The position numbers and the translations under genes are program-made. Shown piece by piece: positions 11,941 to 24,051 of a DNA stretch of 64,000 nucleotides (its first letter is position 1; each line of letters begins with the position of its first letter). Source of the DNA: Triops longicaudatus (taxonomy: Eukaryota; Arthropoda; Branchiopoda; Notostraca; Triopsidae); contig JAGQDJ010000195.1 in NCBI GenBank assembly GCA_022885665.1, positions 1 through 64,000 of the forward strand, written 5' to 3'. Under the pieces are notes generated by a model, which searched no databases, had not been told where the DNA came from, and saw only the letters and a program-made list of their open reading frames with translations.

Positions 11941-13886
11941 ATGTTCTGCAGGCCAGCTTTCATCTTGCTTGCACTTATGCCCTTGTTGGCCCTTTCCGCT
12001 CCTACGGAAGACACCAAGTGGGAAGAGTACAAGGTAAAAACTAAAAATTATTAAAAGTTCTTTGGAATCTTCAAAACAAATCTTCTGTAAGAAAATAAAT
12101 TCATACTTCACATTAATTTCTAAGGCACTGTACAACAAGCACTACACCAGCAAGGCTGAGGAAGCAAAGCGTTACAATCTCTTTAAAGCACGCGTCCAGA
12201 AAGTTGCTGAACACAATGACAACGTTTCCAGAAGCAAAGTCTCATACACCCTTGCCATCAACGAGTTCGCTGACAAGGTAAGACTATTAAGTACACGTGA
12301 GAGATTATTTAAAATTAATTACTAAATGATATTATTTTGTTCTCACTTTTTATTTTATTCTTTGTACTCGATTGCTCCCGGTATACAAACAGACTGAAGA
12401 AGAATTGCAAGCTATGTTGGGGGTTGTAATCCCTGAAACTTTGCCTCAACCCGAGGCAGCTCTTCCTCAACCTGAGACCGGCCTTCCTCAACCCAAGGCA
12501 GGTCTTCCTCAACCTCAGACCGGTCTTCCTCAACCCAAGATGGCTGACCGTCAAAACCCCCCGAGCGTAACTACAACATTTTTAATGGCATAGAACCTTT
12601 TTTAATAGTAAAACTATAGGTCGATCTTCGCACCGATCCGTGCATGTCGCCTATTAAATCCCAAAGTTCATGTGGTACGTCTCAAATATAAAAAACCTTC
12701 AGCAATAAATCTAAGAATTACGATTACATGGAACGTAAGCCATTCTGATACTCACGCCGTGGGAATGTGGGATTTGCGTTTAATAAATTAAACTTTCTCT
12801 CGCAACAGTTAGATTAATTTACAATTCAAGCTTACGGTGTAAACAAGAAACGTAAAATAATTCTGCGTTTGACTAAATTGTAGTATTATCTTAATGTCTA
12901 CATGTCTTTTACCTAAAAAATGCATTTTTCATACCTACATTGAAATATTCGTAGCTCAGTACTACAATACGTACGAAAATACTCGTTCGATAAATTACAC
13001 TGGTTGCATGAAACTAACATTTAACTGATCTTAGGTTCCTGCTGGGCGTTTGCTGCTGTTAACTTGATGGAGGTATTGAACCTTTAAATATTTTGTTAAC
13101 TAAATAATTTATTTATACTTTTGTTTCTACTCTTTGTAACAGTACGCTTACTGCAAGCAGAATAAACTTCAATCTCCCGCTATTTTGAGGTAGGGTAAAT
13201 TGTTACGTTTGTCTCGAATTATTTGCGTCTAAATTATGCAAAATATTAACTCTAGTGAGCAAAATCTTGTCGACTGCACTTACAACCGCGACGGATGTAA
13301 AGGTGGCTTCTATTCAACCGCTTGGAGCAACACCAGCAATATCGTTAGCGCTAGCACCTACCCCTACACATCTGGCGCTACCAAAACTTGGGTATTTAGT
13401 AACTATACCTTTGAAAAAAGAAGAAAACTTTCAAGCTAATTGTTTTGCTAGAATGGTGTTTGTAGTTATAACGCTGCTGCCCAAGTTACTCGCGTCAACA
13501 ATTTCGGCTATTTGGCCAACGAAGCCGCTATTGAAACCGCTCTGAGTAACTTGGCCCCAGTTGCAGTTGCCATTCAAGTCGTGGGCGACCAGTTCTACCA
13601 ATACGAGTAATATCCAAATGTAAGTTAGTTTTGGACTAAATTATCACAATACTTTAGGAGCGGCATTTACAGCGACACCGTTTCCTGCAATCCTTCGGCC
13701 ATCAATACCACCGTTAACCATGCCGTGACTTTGGTCGGCTACAATAACCTCAACAATCCTCCTTACTGGATTTTGCGTAACAGCTGGAATACCACTTGGG
13801 GTATGAATGGTTACATGTACATGCAAAAGGGAATCAATCTCTGCAACGTCGGAAGTTACGCTTACGGCAACGTTGTAGTACAGTAA
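11941..13886 (+). CDS. Cathepsin L-like cysteine protease (C1A)
   Basis: Nine exons: 11941-12033, 12125-12277, 12393-12566, 12620-12674, 13035-13072, 13143-13189, 13256-13391, 13452-13606 and 13658-13886, giving 359 residues. The order is signal peptide, I29 propeptide (YTLAINEFADKTEEE), a repeat linker at about residues 99-133, then the mature peptidase. Catalytic residues are visible: Cys161 in CGSCWAF, the oxyanion Gln six residues before it, His305 in NHAV, and Asn325 in RNSW. The family's cysteines in VDC, GCKGG and VCSY and near the C-terminus are present. Two more, in TDPCMSP and YAYCKQ, could form an extra disulfide. The usual DWR start of the mature chain reads VDLR, as in mite group-1 proteases. 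It is likely a secreted digestive or lysosomal endopeptidase. Confidence 0.88.
12441..12545 (+). repeat. Coding 21-bp tandem repeat (LPQP linker)
   Basis: Five in-frame units of 21 bp encode LPQPEAA, LPQPETG, LPQPKAG, LPQPQTG and LPQPKMA. They sit between the inhibitory propeptide and the mature enzyme in exon 3 of the protease gene. Canonical cathepsin L has only a short junction peptide here. Confidence 0.9.
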
Positions 13887-13907
13887 AAAAAAAAAAAAAA
13901 AAGTAAT

Positions 13908-13920
13908 AATAAAAAATAAA
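13908..13920 (+). promoter_or_regulatory. Polyadenylation signals of the protease gene
   Basis: AATAAA occurs at 13908-13913 and again at 13915-13920, 22-34 bases after the protease stop. An A run of about 19 bases overlaps the stop and is genomic, so the 3' UTR would be very short. Confidence 0.6.
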
Positions 13921-14667
13921 GCTTGTATTTTCCAATGCGGATTAGTGATCGCATAATTGCTTATTGGTGCACATAAACATTTGGGTCTAGAATACAAATA
14001 CAGCATTAAATTTCGAGTTATTTGAAAATTTTTATGTGCTCTTCAATTTTCAGAGTTTGGTTGCAGGTTATCGTAAAAAATTCGGTTTGGACTTCGCTCT
14101 TCACTTTTGCATTTTTGTATGAACACGAAGAAAGCTTCATTGCTATTCTGACGTAAGATATTAATTTTAACATTAAATCGATTTACATAAATGAGTAATG
14201 TAATAATGTTTCAAAATAGGTTTACGAAACTTTCATACCCACTTTACAGTGAAATAGAAATCATTAGCAACTCCTGTCATACAAGATCGTCGTAATGACT
14301 CGATACGTCCTTCCTGATTTTCGTTTTTACATCTAGTGGCCTCGTTTGAGCTTGCTTAGAAAAAAATATAGCATAAATATTTCTAATACAGCTTATAAAT
14401 CATACTGAATTGTCCATCAAGAAAACCTACATTAATTAAAAAAATTTCAGTATTACCCAAATTCAAATGAATTCACTTTTCAAATATCCCACATAAGACA
14501 GCTATAGTCACCTGGTGGCAACGAGCGATACGTCATACTATTGCGACATTCAGCATTTGTCATTAAAAACCGTTGTTGCTTTGTTTACGGTCAGTATTTG
14601 CTGCAAACTTGCCTGTGTTGGTGTTGTATTTTTTATTGTTCACAAACTAATTTCTAACACTACAATC
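13921..14667. other. Intergenic, protease to CIR1
   Basis: No exon is supported. The reading frame of CIR1 stays open upstream of its ATG to about 14515, but that stretch has no similarity to known CIR1 N-termini and is read as 5' UTR or promoter. Confidence 0.5.
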
Positions 14668-15874
14668 ATGGGGAAGGGATTTAACAATTACATGTGCAAG
14701 AAATTTTTCCATCCTGCGTCTCGTGATAACTTAAAACGGGTGAGCATTTTTGATTATCGTTTCTATTGATCTGCTTCAAACTGTTGTTCAAAACCCTACC
14801 TTTATTATTTGCTAATGAACTAACTTATTGTTCGGTATTTATTCATTAGGTATGGATGGCCCAGCAAAAAGACGAAGCTTACAAGAAAAAGCAAGAAGAG
14901 CTGCGTATGCAGTATGAAAAAGAGCAAGAAACTTACTTGAACAGAGCTTTGGTCAGCAAAGAAAGCAAGGAAAAGCTCAGCATCAACTTTCTTTACGAGC
15001 CACCCCCTGGTATGAAAAAAGAACGCGAAAAGGAAGACGGCGAGGCTGAGTACAAATTTGAATGGCAACGCAAGTACAATGCACCCCGTGAAGAGTAAGT
15101 TTTTATTTAAGCAAATAAAATTAATAGTTTTTCGTTTTAACGTTTAAGTCTAATCCCATATCTTCATTTAATTCTTATTTATTTATTATTTTCAGTTACT
15201 GTCGTGGCAACGAAGAAATTCGAGATCAGCCTTTCGGTATTCCCGTGCGCAACGTCAGATGTATTAAATGCCACAAATGGGGTCATGTGAACACGGATCG
15301 CGAGTGTCCTTTATTCAACAAACCCTTGGACGAATGCCTTCCCGAAGCTAGCGCCAACACTTTGTCGTTAGTGCAGCAAATGCGGGACGACGGTTTGCAA
15401 ATCAAAAGCGCTGCTCTGAGCATCTCGCAGCAGGCATTGCCCCCTGTTATGAAGTCAGAAGATCCTGATATGACCTATTTAAAGGGTTTATCCAAAGAGG
15501 AAAAGAAAAAGCTTCTGCGTAAACTCGACAAATTGGAAAAGAAACAGAAAAAGGCCGAGAAAAAGAAAAAATCTAAGAAGTCAAAGCGACGCCGTTCGGA
15601 TGACGACTCAGACTCGTCAAGCAAGGATGACGACCGTGGATCCAAGCCGAAGAAAAAGCGGCACGACAGCAGCAGTGAAGATTCAGCTAATGAACACCCA
15701 CAGAAGGAAGCTGAAGATAGGCATGAACGTTCTCGTCACCACAGTGACAAAACCAGGAAGGAGGACGTGCGTGATGATCGCCGTCATGGCCACGGACGAG
15801 ACAAACGTTCACCCGAAAGGCACCGCCGGAGCCAACGAGAAGACGACTCGAAATCTAGACGTCACCGCGATTAA
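14668..15874 (+). CDS. CIR1: CIR1 (CBF1/RBPJ-interacting corepressor) homologue
   Basis: Three exons, 14668-14739, 14850-15094 and 15196-15874, give 331 residues. The ATG gives the family's conserved opening (MGKGFNNYMCKKFFHPAS), and the Cir_N region runs on with VWMAQQKDEAYKKKQEE and YKFEWQRKYNAPREE. A CCHC zinc knuckle lies at residues 128-143 (CIKCHKWGHVNTDREC), followed by Lys-rich and then Arg/Ser/Asp-rich low-complexity sequence with RS and RH dipeptides. In vertebrates CIR1 links RBPJ to histone deacetylase complexes and also associates with splicing factors, so a nuclear role is expected. The vertebrate protein is longer, mainly in the disordered tail. The N-terminal match is very strong. 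Confidence 0.92.
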
Positions 15875-16583
15875 TTTCGGTTTCATTGAAACTTTTTGCT
15901 GTATTGTATGTCAATGCGGTTTGGGAAGTCAATACAAGAATGTCATATGTTTTGCATATAAAATTATTATGGTAATTTAAACGGTGAGTTATCAGATGGG
16001 AATTTCAAGGCCAGACGTCCTTGAACTTGGCAAAGGTCCTATAGAGGTCGACACCGTCGCTTTTATGCTCAGCATAAACAAAACACAGCACGGGCTGTCT
16101 TGAAAACCAAGTAGAAACTAGTTGACGTTAACATGGGCAGCTTCAGCTTTCCTAAATAGAGGATGTGAGCGATTGAGTGACTTGTGAGGTTAATCATACA
16201 CGGATTAGCGGTACTCCGCTTTTATAAACTTGATTAGACTTGTTCCTAGTGTAGATTGCTGTGTAAATCGTGAGTATGAAATCCTGTGCTGTGTTACATC
16301 CTGCGATCGAACAAAGCATTGATAGGCTAATTTCACGAAAAATTCATCCCTCAAGACCGCATTTATGTAAACTAAGAGCAACTAATTACAAAGCGTGATT
16401 TGTAAGAAACGCTTAGGATCCTTGTTTTGTTTTAATGTGCTCCATCGCTTTTTTTGCCATAGATTTGCTGTTGTAGAATAAATTGTTCCATTTGTGCTGG
16501 TGATGAATTAAGTAAGGCCAAAAGATCTGTATTATGCGAACTTCGTGAGATTACAATTTTGAGGGGATTTTAGCTGTAGTGCA
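15875..16583. other. Intergenic, CIR1 to GLCE
   Basis: Presumed 3' UTR of CIR1 and promoter of the epimerase gene. No exon, RNA gene or clear polyadenylation hexamer was identified. Confidence 0.45.
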
Positions 16584-18744
16584 ATGGCCCGTTGTAATCT
16601 AAAATTCCTGTTAGCGTTAATTTGCGCAGCAGTATTATGTACCTTGCTCTCATTTTTAACACGTTGCGGCGATCTAATCACTCAACCGCCTGCTCGCAAC
16701 TGGGTGGCCCCAGGAATCTCCAAATTTAAACCCATAGACTGCCACATCAACGGCGAATACCACGTATCTTGCCGCAAAGAAGGAACAGAAGTGTACCTGC
16801 CCTTTTCTTTTCTCCAGAACTACTTCGAAGTAATCTGAAATTTCATTAACCACTAGTTGATAATTTTTTAACTCTTCTCCATTTTTTAAACCTTATTTTT
16901 TTATTGATTTTGCATTCCGTTAAATATATCGTTCGTAAGCCTGCAATATTAAATTTTCTTCAGATTTGTGGCATTTAAAATAATAAAGTTGAATCAACTT
17001 TAAATAAAAAATTTATTTCTGTGTAAGATGTTGACTCCATTTTTGAAAACTGGCGTTTTAATAATGGTATTATAACAGCAGTCTTATCTCGATTTCTTAT
17101 TAGGTGTATGGTAAGCTTGGCACTCGTGGATCTGAAGAGATTTTCGAATGGAATCATAGCTACTCTAAAGTTTATCAACCGAAAGGGAAATATAATCCCA
17201 GAGGCGTGTTTATGTATTTCGAAAACTATAATGTAGAAGTTCGGGATCGTGTCAAATGTATCAGTGCAATTGAAGGTAAATAATGGGCGTACATGATTCA
17301 ACAGACGTAAATGTTTCAGCTTTTAGTTAAAAGCTTGTGTTTTTCTGTCTGTAGGCGTTCCGGTGTCGACCCAATGGGACGCCAATGGTTACTTTTATCC
17401 CATCCAAATTGCACAGTTTGGTCTCTCGCATTTTTCTAAAAACTTGACGGATGCACCACCACGCCTGGTGATCCTCGAGAACGGTTTCAGCAATCTGGCT
17501 GATTGGGTGTCGGCTGAGAAGAGCCATTTTAAGCGTCGAAAGGACGGCAGCTACCATGTATTACATTTTTCAGTGAAAGGTAATCAATAGCTTTGGCATA
17601 CGGGGTTACGTGATTTGTAACCTTTGCTTTTTCTTAGACCCCCGAATGCCCGGTGTCGTTACCCGTGTCGACAAATTACATCCATCCTTGCTAATACTCC
17701 AGTGTGCTGTACGAATGGTGGGTAATGGCAGCTTAGTCATCGCAATCGAAGACAAGGATCGCGGTTTCACCTATTCGCTCATCTATACTTGTAGCCCGGA
17801 ATTGCTGAGCGTAAACGTAGGCACACAATTCATCTTTTTGTATGTTGGAGCTGTTCAGAGGCGGTAAAAAGAATTTGTACGATTTTCTTTTGAAGGGTAA
17901 CGACGTTATATACGGGATCGGTGATTGTCCTGATCAATGGCACTACCTGACGCGTGACCTGGCCATTGATTTGCTCAAAGGACATGTGGTGGCTGGAAGA
18001 GGGAAGAAAATTTCACGTACGAGACTCCGCCTGCTTTCGTTGACCTTAAAAGGAGAAGGCCAGATAACAAACCTGACCTTAAGTTCGAGCGCCCATGACT
18101 CTCAATTCCGGAGCGCAGCTGAATGGCTCGTCAAACACCAAGACGCGATTACGGGCGGGTGGCCCATTCCAGTCCGGCGACGATTCGGCCCGGGAATCCA
18201 AGAGCTTAACCCCGGCTGGATTTCAGCCATGGGCCAAGGGCAAGCCATGTCGTTGTTGGTACGAGCTTATAATCGCACGGGCGACGAAGCATACCTCCGA
18301 GCGGCCCTCAATGCCGTGAAGCCTTTCCAAGTTGCTAGCGCTGAAGGTGGCGTCCTCGCTCGCTTTATGAATATGTATGTCTGGTACGAAGAGTACCCGA
18401 CCACACCGCCCTCTTTTGTCTTGAACGGGTTCATCTACTCCCTCATAGGGCTGTATGACTTATTAACCGTGGTCGACCAATTCCAATCTGTTAGGCGCAT
18501 TTTTGATGCCGGAATGGCTTCGCTGAAGAAGCTGCTTCCGCTTTACGACACAGGCTCCGGCTCGACCTATGACTTGAGACATGTTATGCTTGGATGCGCC
18601 CCTAATATTGCTCGGTGGGATTACCATAGTACGCATGTTAATCAGCTCTTGCTACTGAGCACCATAGACAAAGACCCCATTTTGAAAACTACAGCGCAGC
18701 GATGGATGAACTACATGAAAGGCAAGAAAGCTCCTCATAATTGA
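16584..18744 (+). CDS. GLCE: Heparan sulfate D-glucuronyl C5-epimerase
   Basis: Five exons, 16584-16829, 17104-17275, 17355-17579, 17638-17816 and 17896-18744, give 556 residues. The enzyme converts D-glucuronate to L-iduronate in heparan sulfate, working in the Golgi after N-sulfation. The N-terminus shows a short cytoplasmic part, then one membrane anchor (FLLALICAAVLCTLLSFL), the type II Golgi layout. Family blocks are easy to follow: YNVEVRDRVKCIS, TQWDANGYFYPIQIAQFG, TRDLAIDLLKG, GGWPIPV, LNPGWISAMGQGQA, WYEEYPTTPPSFVLNGF, YDTGSG and ARWDYHSTHVNQL. The last three carry the Glu/Tyr active-site residues of the family. The exon 4/5 junction was set by alignment (LLSVN joined to GNDVIYGIG). 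Length is close to the animal norm. The gene is intact. Confidence 0.93.
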
Positions 18745-19404
18745 AGCAGAATCTCAAGTCTCACGCCTCCCTTTCTTTTGGAATTCGCTTTTTTTGATTC
18801 CGTTCTTAATCCTTCCAGTCCTTTACTAGGAAATATGTGGAAACACAGTTTGCAAGAAGTGTAGAACCGCCCTTATCTTACAACGTCGAATTTTTGACTC
18901 CGTTACGTTAATTTTTTATTTTGTTTAACGCTTTAGTAGCTTGTCTGTTTTTAATACCTCCATTTCGGCTCTTTATTGCAGCACGTGATAATTCTCATCA
19001 TTCCAGGAAAAGCCCCCAACGTGACAAAACAGGTTTTTTAAGTATTTATTGAACACAATGGGAGTATGTTGAAGACTTCTACCTCAAGACACTAGCAATA
19101 GCTTGCAGAGATTATATATAATGAGTTGGACCGTCGTTTTCGTGGTGTTGTAGTTTACAAAAAAATATGACATTGTAATTAGCTGATGTGTCAGGAGGAA
19201 ATAGAACTTGCAGCTATACCATAAGTTGTATTGATTTTTAAACACACTAAATTACGACATTGTCCAAGTGACTCAAATATTCACATAAAACTTATTGTTT
19301 ACAATTTGAAAATGAGCTTACGCAGAGTGAATTTCGTTTGACTGAACATGTGGTCATTTTACTGAATTTGGTCGTCTAGTCCAACAACGAATCAAGTCTT
19401 GAAT
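18745..19404. other. Intergenic between convergent GLCE and TTC36
   Basis: This must contain both 3' UTRs. A TTTATT at 19045-19050 reads AATAAA on the minus strand and could end the TTC36 transcript, and no equally good signal was found for GLCE. No exon is supported. Confidence 0.45.
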
Positions 19405-20246
19405 TTAAGCTTCGTCCTCGCCGGATCGAAGCTTTCTCATCACGTCGTGTAACATTTTATTGCACAAAGCTGAGTACGGGTTCATCTGCACAAGCTGTCA
19501 AAGATTTCAAAGGGTATTTAAAGCACACTGCAAGGGATTTTCCCGTCTCGGTGTTGAATAGAATTCCAAAAAGTTGTTTATATACCTGACTTTTAGCGAA
19601 GGCGCTTCCTAGTTGTGCAGCGGATTGGAAGTCTTGCAGCGCCAGATCGTCTTTGCCTTGGAATTTGTAAATAGAGGCTCTTTGGGTCAATGCTTGACAC
19701 GCAACTGGCCCTATTTCATTACAAAGCTGGAGCGCTTTGTGCAAATCTAGCAACGCTTCTGCAAAGTATTCAAACAAAAGAGATTGATTTTTTTTTATCT
19801 CGCTGGCTGCGATTGTGTTTGTTGTTCTGTTTAGATTTCACCTTCATTACGGCCTAAAAGCCTCAGAGCTTGTGCTCTGTTGTTATAACCAGATGCGTGC
19901 TCCGGAGCAACTTGAATGGCTTGAGAGAAAAGTTGTATGGCCTCGTTTAAGCTTCCGTTTTCAGCTTCTTGAACCCCAGCCTTTTCTAAGGTCTGAGCTT
20001 CCCGAACTGAAGGAGACTGGTCCGTGCCTGTTCTTCCAGTTGCGCGAAAGCGAGAAAGGCACCAAAAATTGCGACATGTTAGCTCCTTTAGGAAGAAAGC
20101 GTAATGTAAATCTGGATAACCATACCCTCCGTTGACTCCACGCTTGAACACACTTGAAAGCCTTCTTCTGCGCCAATATTTTCTCCCAGTGGAAGCAAGG
20201 GGTTAATAATGCATTCTAGAATCGCTCGATCTCGCGCTGTAGACAT
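19405..20246 (-). CDS. TTC36: TTC36 homologue (tetratricopeptide repeat protein 36)
   Basis: Four exons on the minus strand, 20126-20246, 19842-20027, 19586-19758 and 19405-19485, give 186 residues, close to the vertebrate length. The start (MSTARDRAILECIINPLLP) matches the family opening with its FNP-type motif. Three TPR units follow: one around AQTLEKAGVQEAENGSLNEA, the central EHASGYNNRAQALRLLGR, and QALTQRASIYKFQGKDDLAL. The small last exon encodes MNPYSALCNKMLHDVM and the acidic end, matching the conserved C-terminus. TTC36 is a small TPR scaffold with chaperone-type interactions. No targeting signal is seen, so it is probably cytosolic. All junction phases agree. Confidence 0.88.
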
Positions 20247-23200
20247 TTTGTCAAGGAAATTGAATGAACAACTAGCTTTGCCAGGGCCAGTGCAACGATC
20301 ACCCTTTTCCTTATGCTAATTGGGGAAAGTCAGCTCCTTGCGCAATTCCAGTTGGTTGACTTACGAAATGGGGGATGGTGGTGACAATTGGTTGGGAATT
20401 TACTTCCAAGTTCCCCTTCAATTGAAAGATAGGGTTATTCTCCCCACTGTCACTTGATCTTTTCACCTGCTACTCCTGGCTTCCAACTGAAGTTGAAGGG
20501 ATCTGAACAACCAGAGATAATCATCACCGTTTGTCTGAAACCTGTTTCATGTGTTGCTATGTGCATCCATGGCTTCTTTTTCCAGTTCGGAAGGCTACTC
20601 TCGAGGGCTTGTTTGCTGCCTCGGCATTTTACCTTGAAAGCCGTAAAAGCGTCCTCGCTGAAGGCAGGGTTACTGTGATAAGCGCATTATTTCTTGGATA
20701 ACACAGTACAGCCATAAAACTTACTTCACCCATTGTCCGCCACATTTACAACATAGTCGGCCAAAATGCCCGTTTTTATTTGAATTTCTACATTGTCTTT
20801 GTTGTTTTGGCTTCAAAAGACACTAATCACCGTCTAAAAATCAAAAGTTAGAGCCTGCAATCTCTTTGGCGCTTTGTTGTTTTCTGAGTAGGCAAAGAGC
20901 TATAAGGCTCTCAATTTGGGGCGTGGTTTTGACCAAAGCTTCTGCTGCGGAACGTCCACTAAGCCATTACCTCGGTGAAGCTCGCATTTGCATTTTGTAG
21001 GCGCTTTTTCGCCAGTCCGCGCTTCGGAATGCACTTCAGGAATTGATTCTGGTTGAGACCACGTCGATGAAATAATCTTTTATATCCGATGCCAAGCTTT
21101 GAAAAGGCTCCGCTCAAGATTCTACTGGCCCCCCAAGCTTATTTTACAGCCATCGACCCGGTAGAGCTCTTACGGAGCCCGTTTTCCTAGTTGGCTAAGT
21201 AATTTTTCACGGTCGCTTCTTCCTTCCCCTCATCTTCTTCGGTTTTCTCGCTGCCTTGCACCACACAGACAAGTACGGTATTGTTGGCTGGTGACGTTCT
21301 AACAGGGACTATATTTGGCCCCTTGTGTGCGATATTGTTTGGCAAGTGTGCCCGAACAGGAGAAAAAAGTATGGAAAAAATTGCGTTATTTGTGCTACGC
21401 CATTTCCATTCAAGTCGCAATTTCTCATCCTTCCCAAGACAAAATTTGAACCATTCGCTCGATTGAAGAAAAAGAAAACAAGCAGAAAAAGGGACGTTCT
21501 TCCTTGAGGATACGGAGCTCTTTTTTAATTTCTTTCCTACCCAGCCAAACAAGCTAGCGTGAGTCTTTTAATTAGACAGTAACCTACTTTACACAGACCG
21601 GCAGTTACGACAGAAAAACTTTTGCTTTTATTTCAAACTTGAATTCCTAAACTCGTACCGAGACGAGGGAGAAATACAGATTTCTGTGTACGCTCTTGGG
21701 CCTAGACCTTGTTCCGTTTTCCTTCTCATCTCGTCAAAAGGGCCTTTTTAAAAGACAACAGAATAGAAATATTTGTAAAGCCCAACATTAAAACTCGGCT
21801 GAGGACTGTTTGTCTTGCCCAAGGATTGTGCTCGTGTTGATGCGCTCCACTGTATTAAACCACTGTATTAACTCTTTTCGAGTACCATGCGGATCATCAC
21901 GGGCTTCAATTCTCATCCGTCTCTCGTTGCGTTTGACAAGCTTCCTATCTCCTCAGCGGCTGTCGTAGTTATATGCAAGCGCCCTGACAGGCGCTCTAAT
22001 TAAATGTCACTTCGGTACCATTGTCACTCTTTGTATATCGCACCCACAAGAACGCTATGGACATCCGTTTTCTTGTTACGTTCTGCTAGGTTGCAAGTTA
22101 CCCTTTTTTGCGTCTAGCGTAGATCGGATCGACAACTGTTCAGCTTCCCAACCGGTAACAGAAAAGCAACACCTTGAGGACGGTGGGAAGCAGTAACAAA
22201 CGAGCTTGACACGGGTCTTTTATTTCCCCAAGTTGCATTTAAAGGTGGAAGGAAAACTTGTGTAAACTCTATTGCTGTCGTGTTGCCGGGTCCCAATTAC
22301 TTTTTTGAGCCAGGAGCTTGATTTCCCGTTTCCTTTCGGGTACTCCTTTTTCCTAAAGCGGCTAATACTGTACGTCCATAATCAGTAACATTTCCTGAAC
22401 GCTTGGTCATGCTCCAAGAATCTAAGAATAGATTCAATCACTTGTGTAATGAGAACCAAAGGAACCGGACGGGATCTGCTTCCTAAAGATTTTTTTATTC
22501 GCTATTTTCTTTGAGAGAATTTCTGAAATAGTGTGCGATTGTGAGAAGGTAGTCAAATTAATTCAAGGATTTATTTTTACTGATTTTCTTTCGGTCAATG
22601 TAAAATATGAAGACTGAATTTGCATTCATTTCCTTAAGTGGCGTCTTGTCGATTTGACAACCCAGCTTGCAGGGGCGAATTAGCTAGAACGAAAAGAAAA
22701 AAAAGAGCAAGGAGCATTACAACTAGATACTACTAATTTGTCTAATTTTTCCTAGTGACCGGCTAGACATGATATGGATTTATGACCCGGTATTAACAAT
22801 TCTGGCTCATGAGTTAATTGTTCTCTTATTGTTACAAACGACGATACCTGAGTTTATTTATAGCTTGTAGTAAAATGAATCGTGTATAAATTACGATTCT
22901 CCATATTAGCTAAAATATTAATGCATTTGTTTCACAATAAGCCTCGCTATAACGGACACCGGTTAGAATACAAAACCGGCTATTGTGTACATGGTAAACA
23001 TGTTAAAGCAGGCAAATGTAAACCATTTAAGCCAGTATTGGTTATTACGGACAATCGGCCATACTACCCAAGTTTTCTGTCTCCTTGGGTTTCCGTTATA
23101 ATGAAGTTTTGCTTTACTATTTAAAGACTGGAAGTATTTACAGCAAAATCCTGTTATAACCAAACTCCTGGTACCGAAATAAATTTTTCAGTATGTCCGA

Positions 23201-24015
23201 ATTTCGTTCCATCAGAAGCTTTTCCTTCACATGTACGTGATGCAGACCCTACAAACTGTTCACTATAGGTGGCAGTTCACTGTAAGAAAAAGATTCGTTA
23301 CAAATTTCACTGCACATGAAAAATAACGGAAATGCCCAAAATCCTTCTTTGAGTTGTTTGAAACCAGCTTTAGCCGAAGTATCATTAATGTTCGTTCTAC
23401 AACGCTTGTTTGCTTAACTTCAAAGTGTTTCTCCTAACTTTTTATACTTCGCGTAAAATAAACTGGAAAAATATTGATTAAGCTTTCATTGCTCGATAAT
23501 TTATTTTTCGATTAAAATCTATTTTCGCTAAGCTTTTACCTATTCTTTATTGACGAGATAAAAAAGAGAAACCTACGACAGAGCAGCAAAGCCTTATTAC
23601 ATTTCTCACGTACCCTGTGCTCTTATCCTATATTTTTCGTACCAGATATTTGTTACATTTACTGATTTTCTTTCTAGATGAATCTTTTTCCTTCAAGAAA
23701 CCAGTAGTTTATAAGTCACATTAAAGAAATAGTTGCGTCCAAAGTGTCCCTTATCTTCAGTGTAGTCTTTTTCTAATACTTCCCGTACTTTTTCCACGTT
23801 CCTATTGGTACTGTCGTGTAGCGTTCGGGAACTATTCCTCTAGCGACGCGAACAGTATTAGCCAGTGAAGAGTCTCTTTCGGAATTGCGCTTCCGTTAAT
23901 TTTCCTTACGGGCCCCAACAAGTCCTACCAGGGTCCGGAAGTGTCCTAAACGGTAGTGCGACTCTAGAAATGAGATGTAAAGCCAACATGGCGTGTGGAA
24001 AAGGAAGGCACCACG

Positions 24016-24051
<36 letters not shown>

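Noticed and set aside
12372..12593. Protease exon 3 read through to a TAG, suggesting a truncated pseudogene
   Set aside because: A donor at 12567 and a 55-base exon at 12620-12674 (VDLR to SSCG) restore the frame into the catalytic Cys exon. All later exons are in phase, so the gene is intact.
14515..14667. N-terminal extension of CIR1 from an upstream in-frame ATG
   Set aside because: The added residues are hydrophobic and Cys-rich with no family counterpart, whereas MGKGFNNYMCKKFFHP is the conserved start.
17610..17867. GLCE exon 4 running to a stop, with a gap before the last exon
   Set aside because: A 79-base GT-AG intron at 17817-17895 joins LLSVN to GNDVIYGIG and matches the family without gap.
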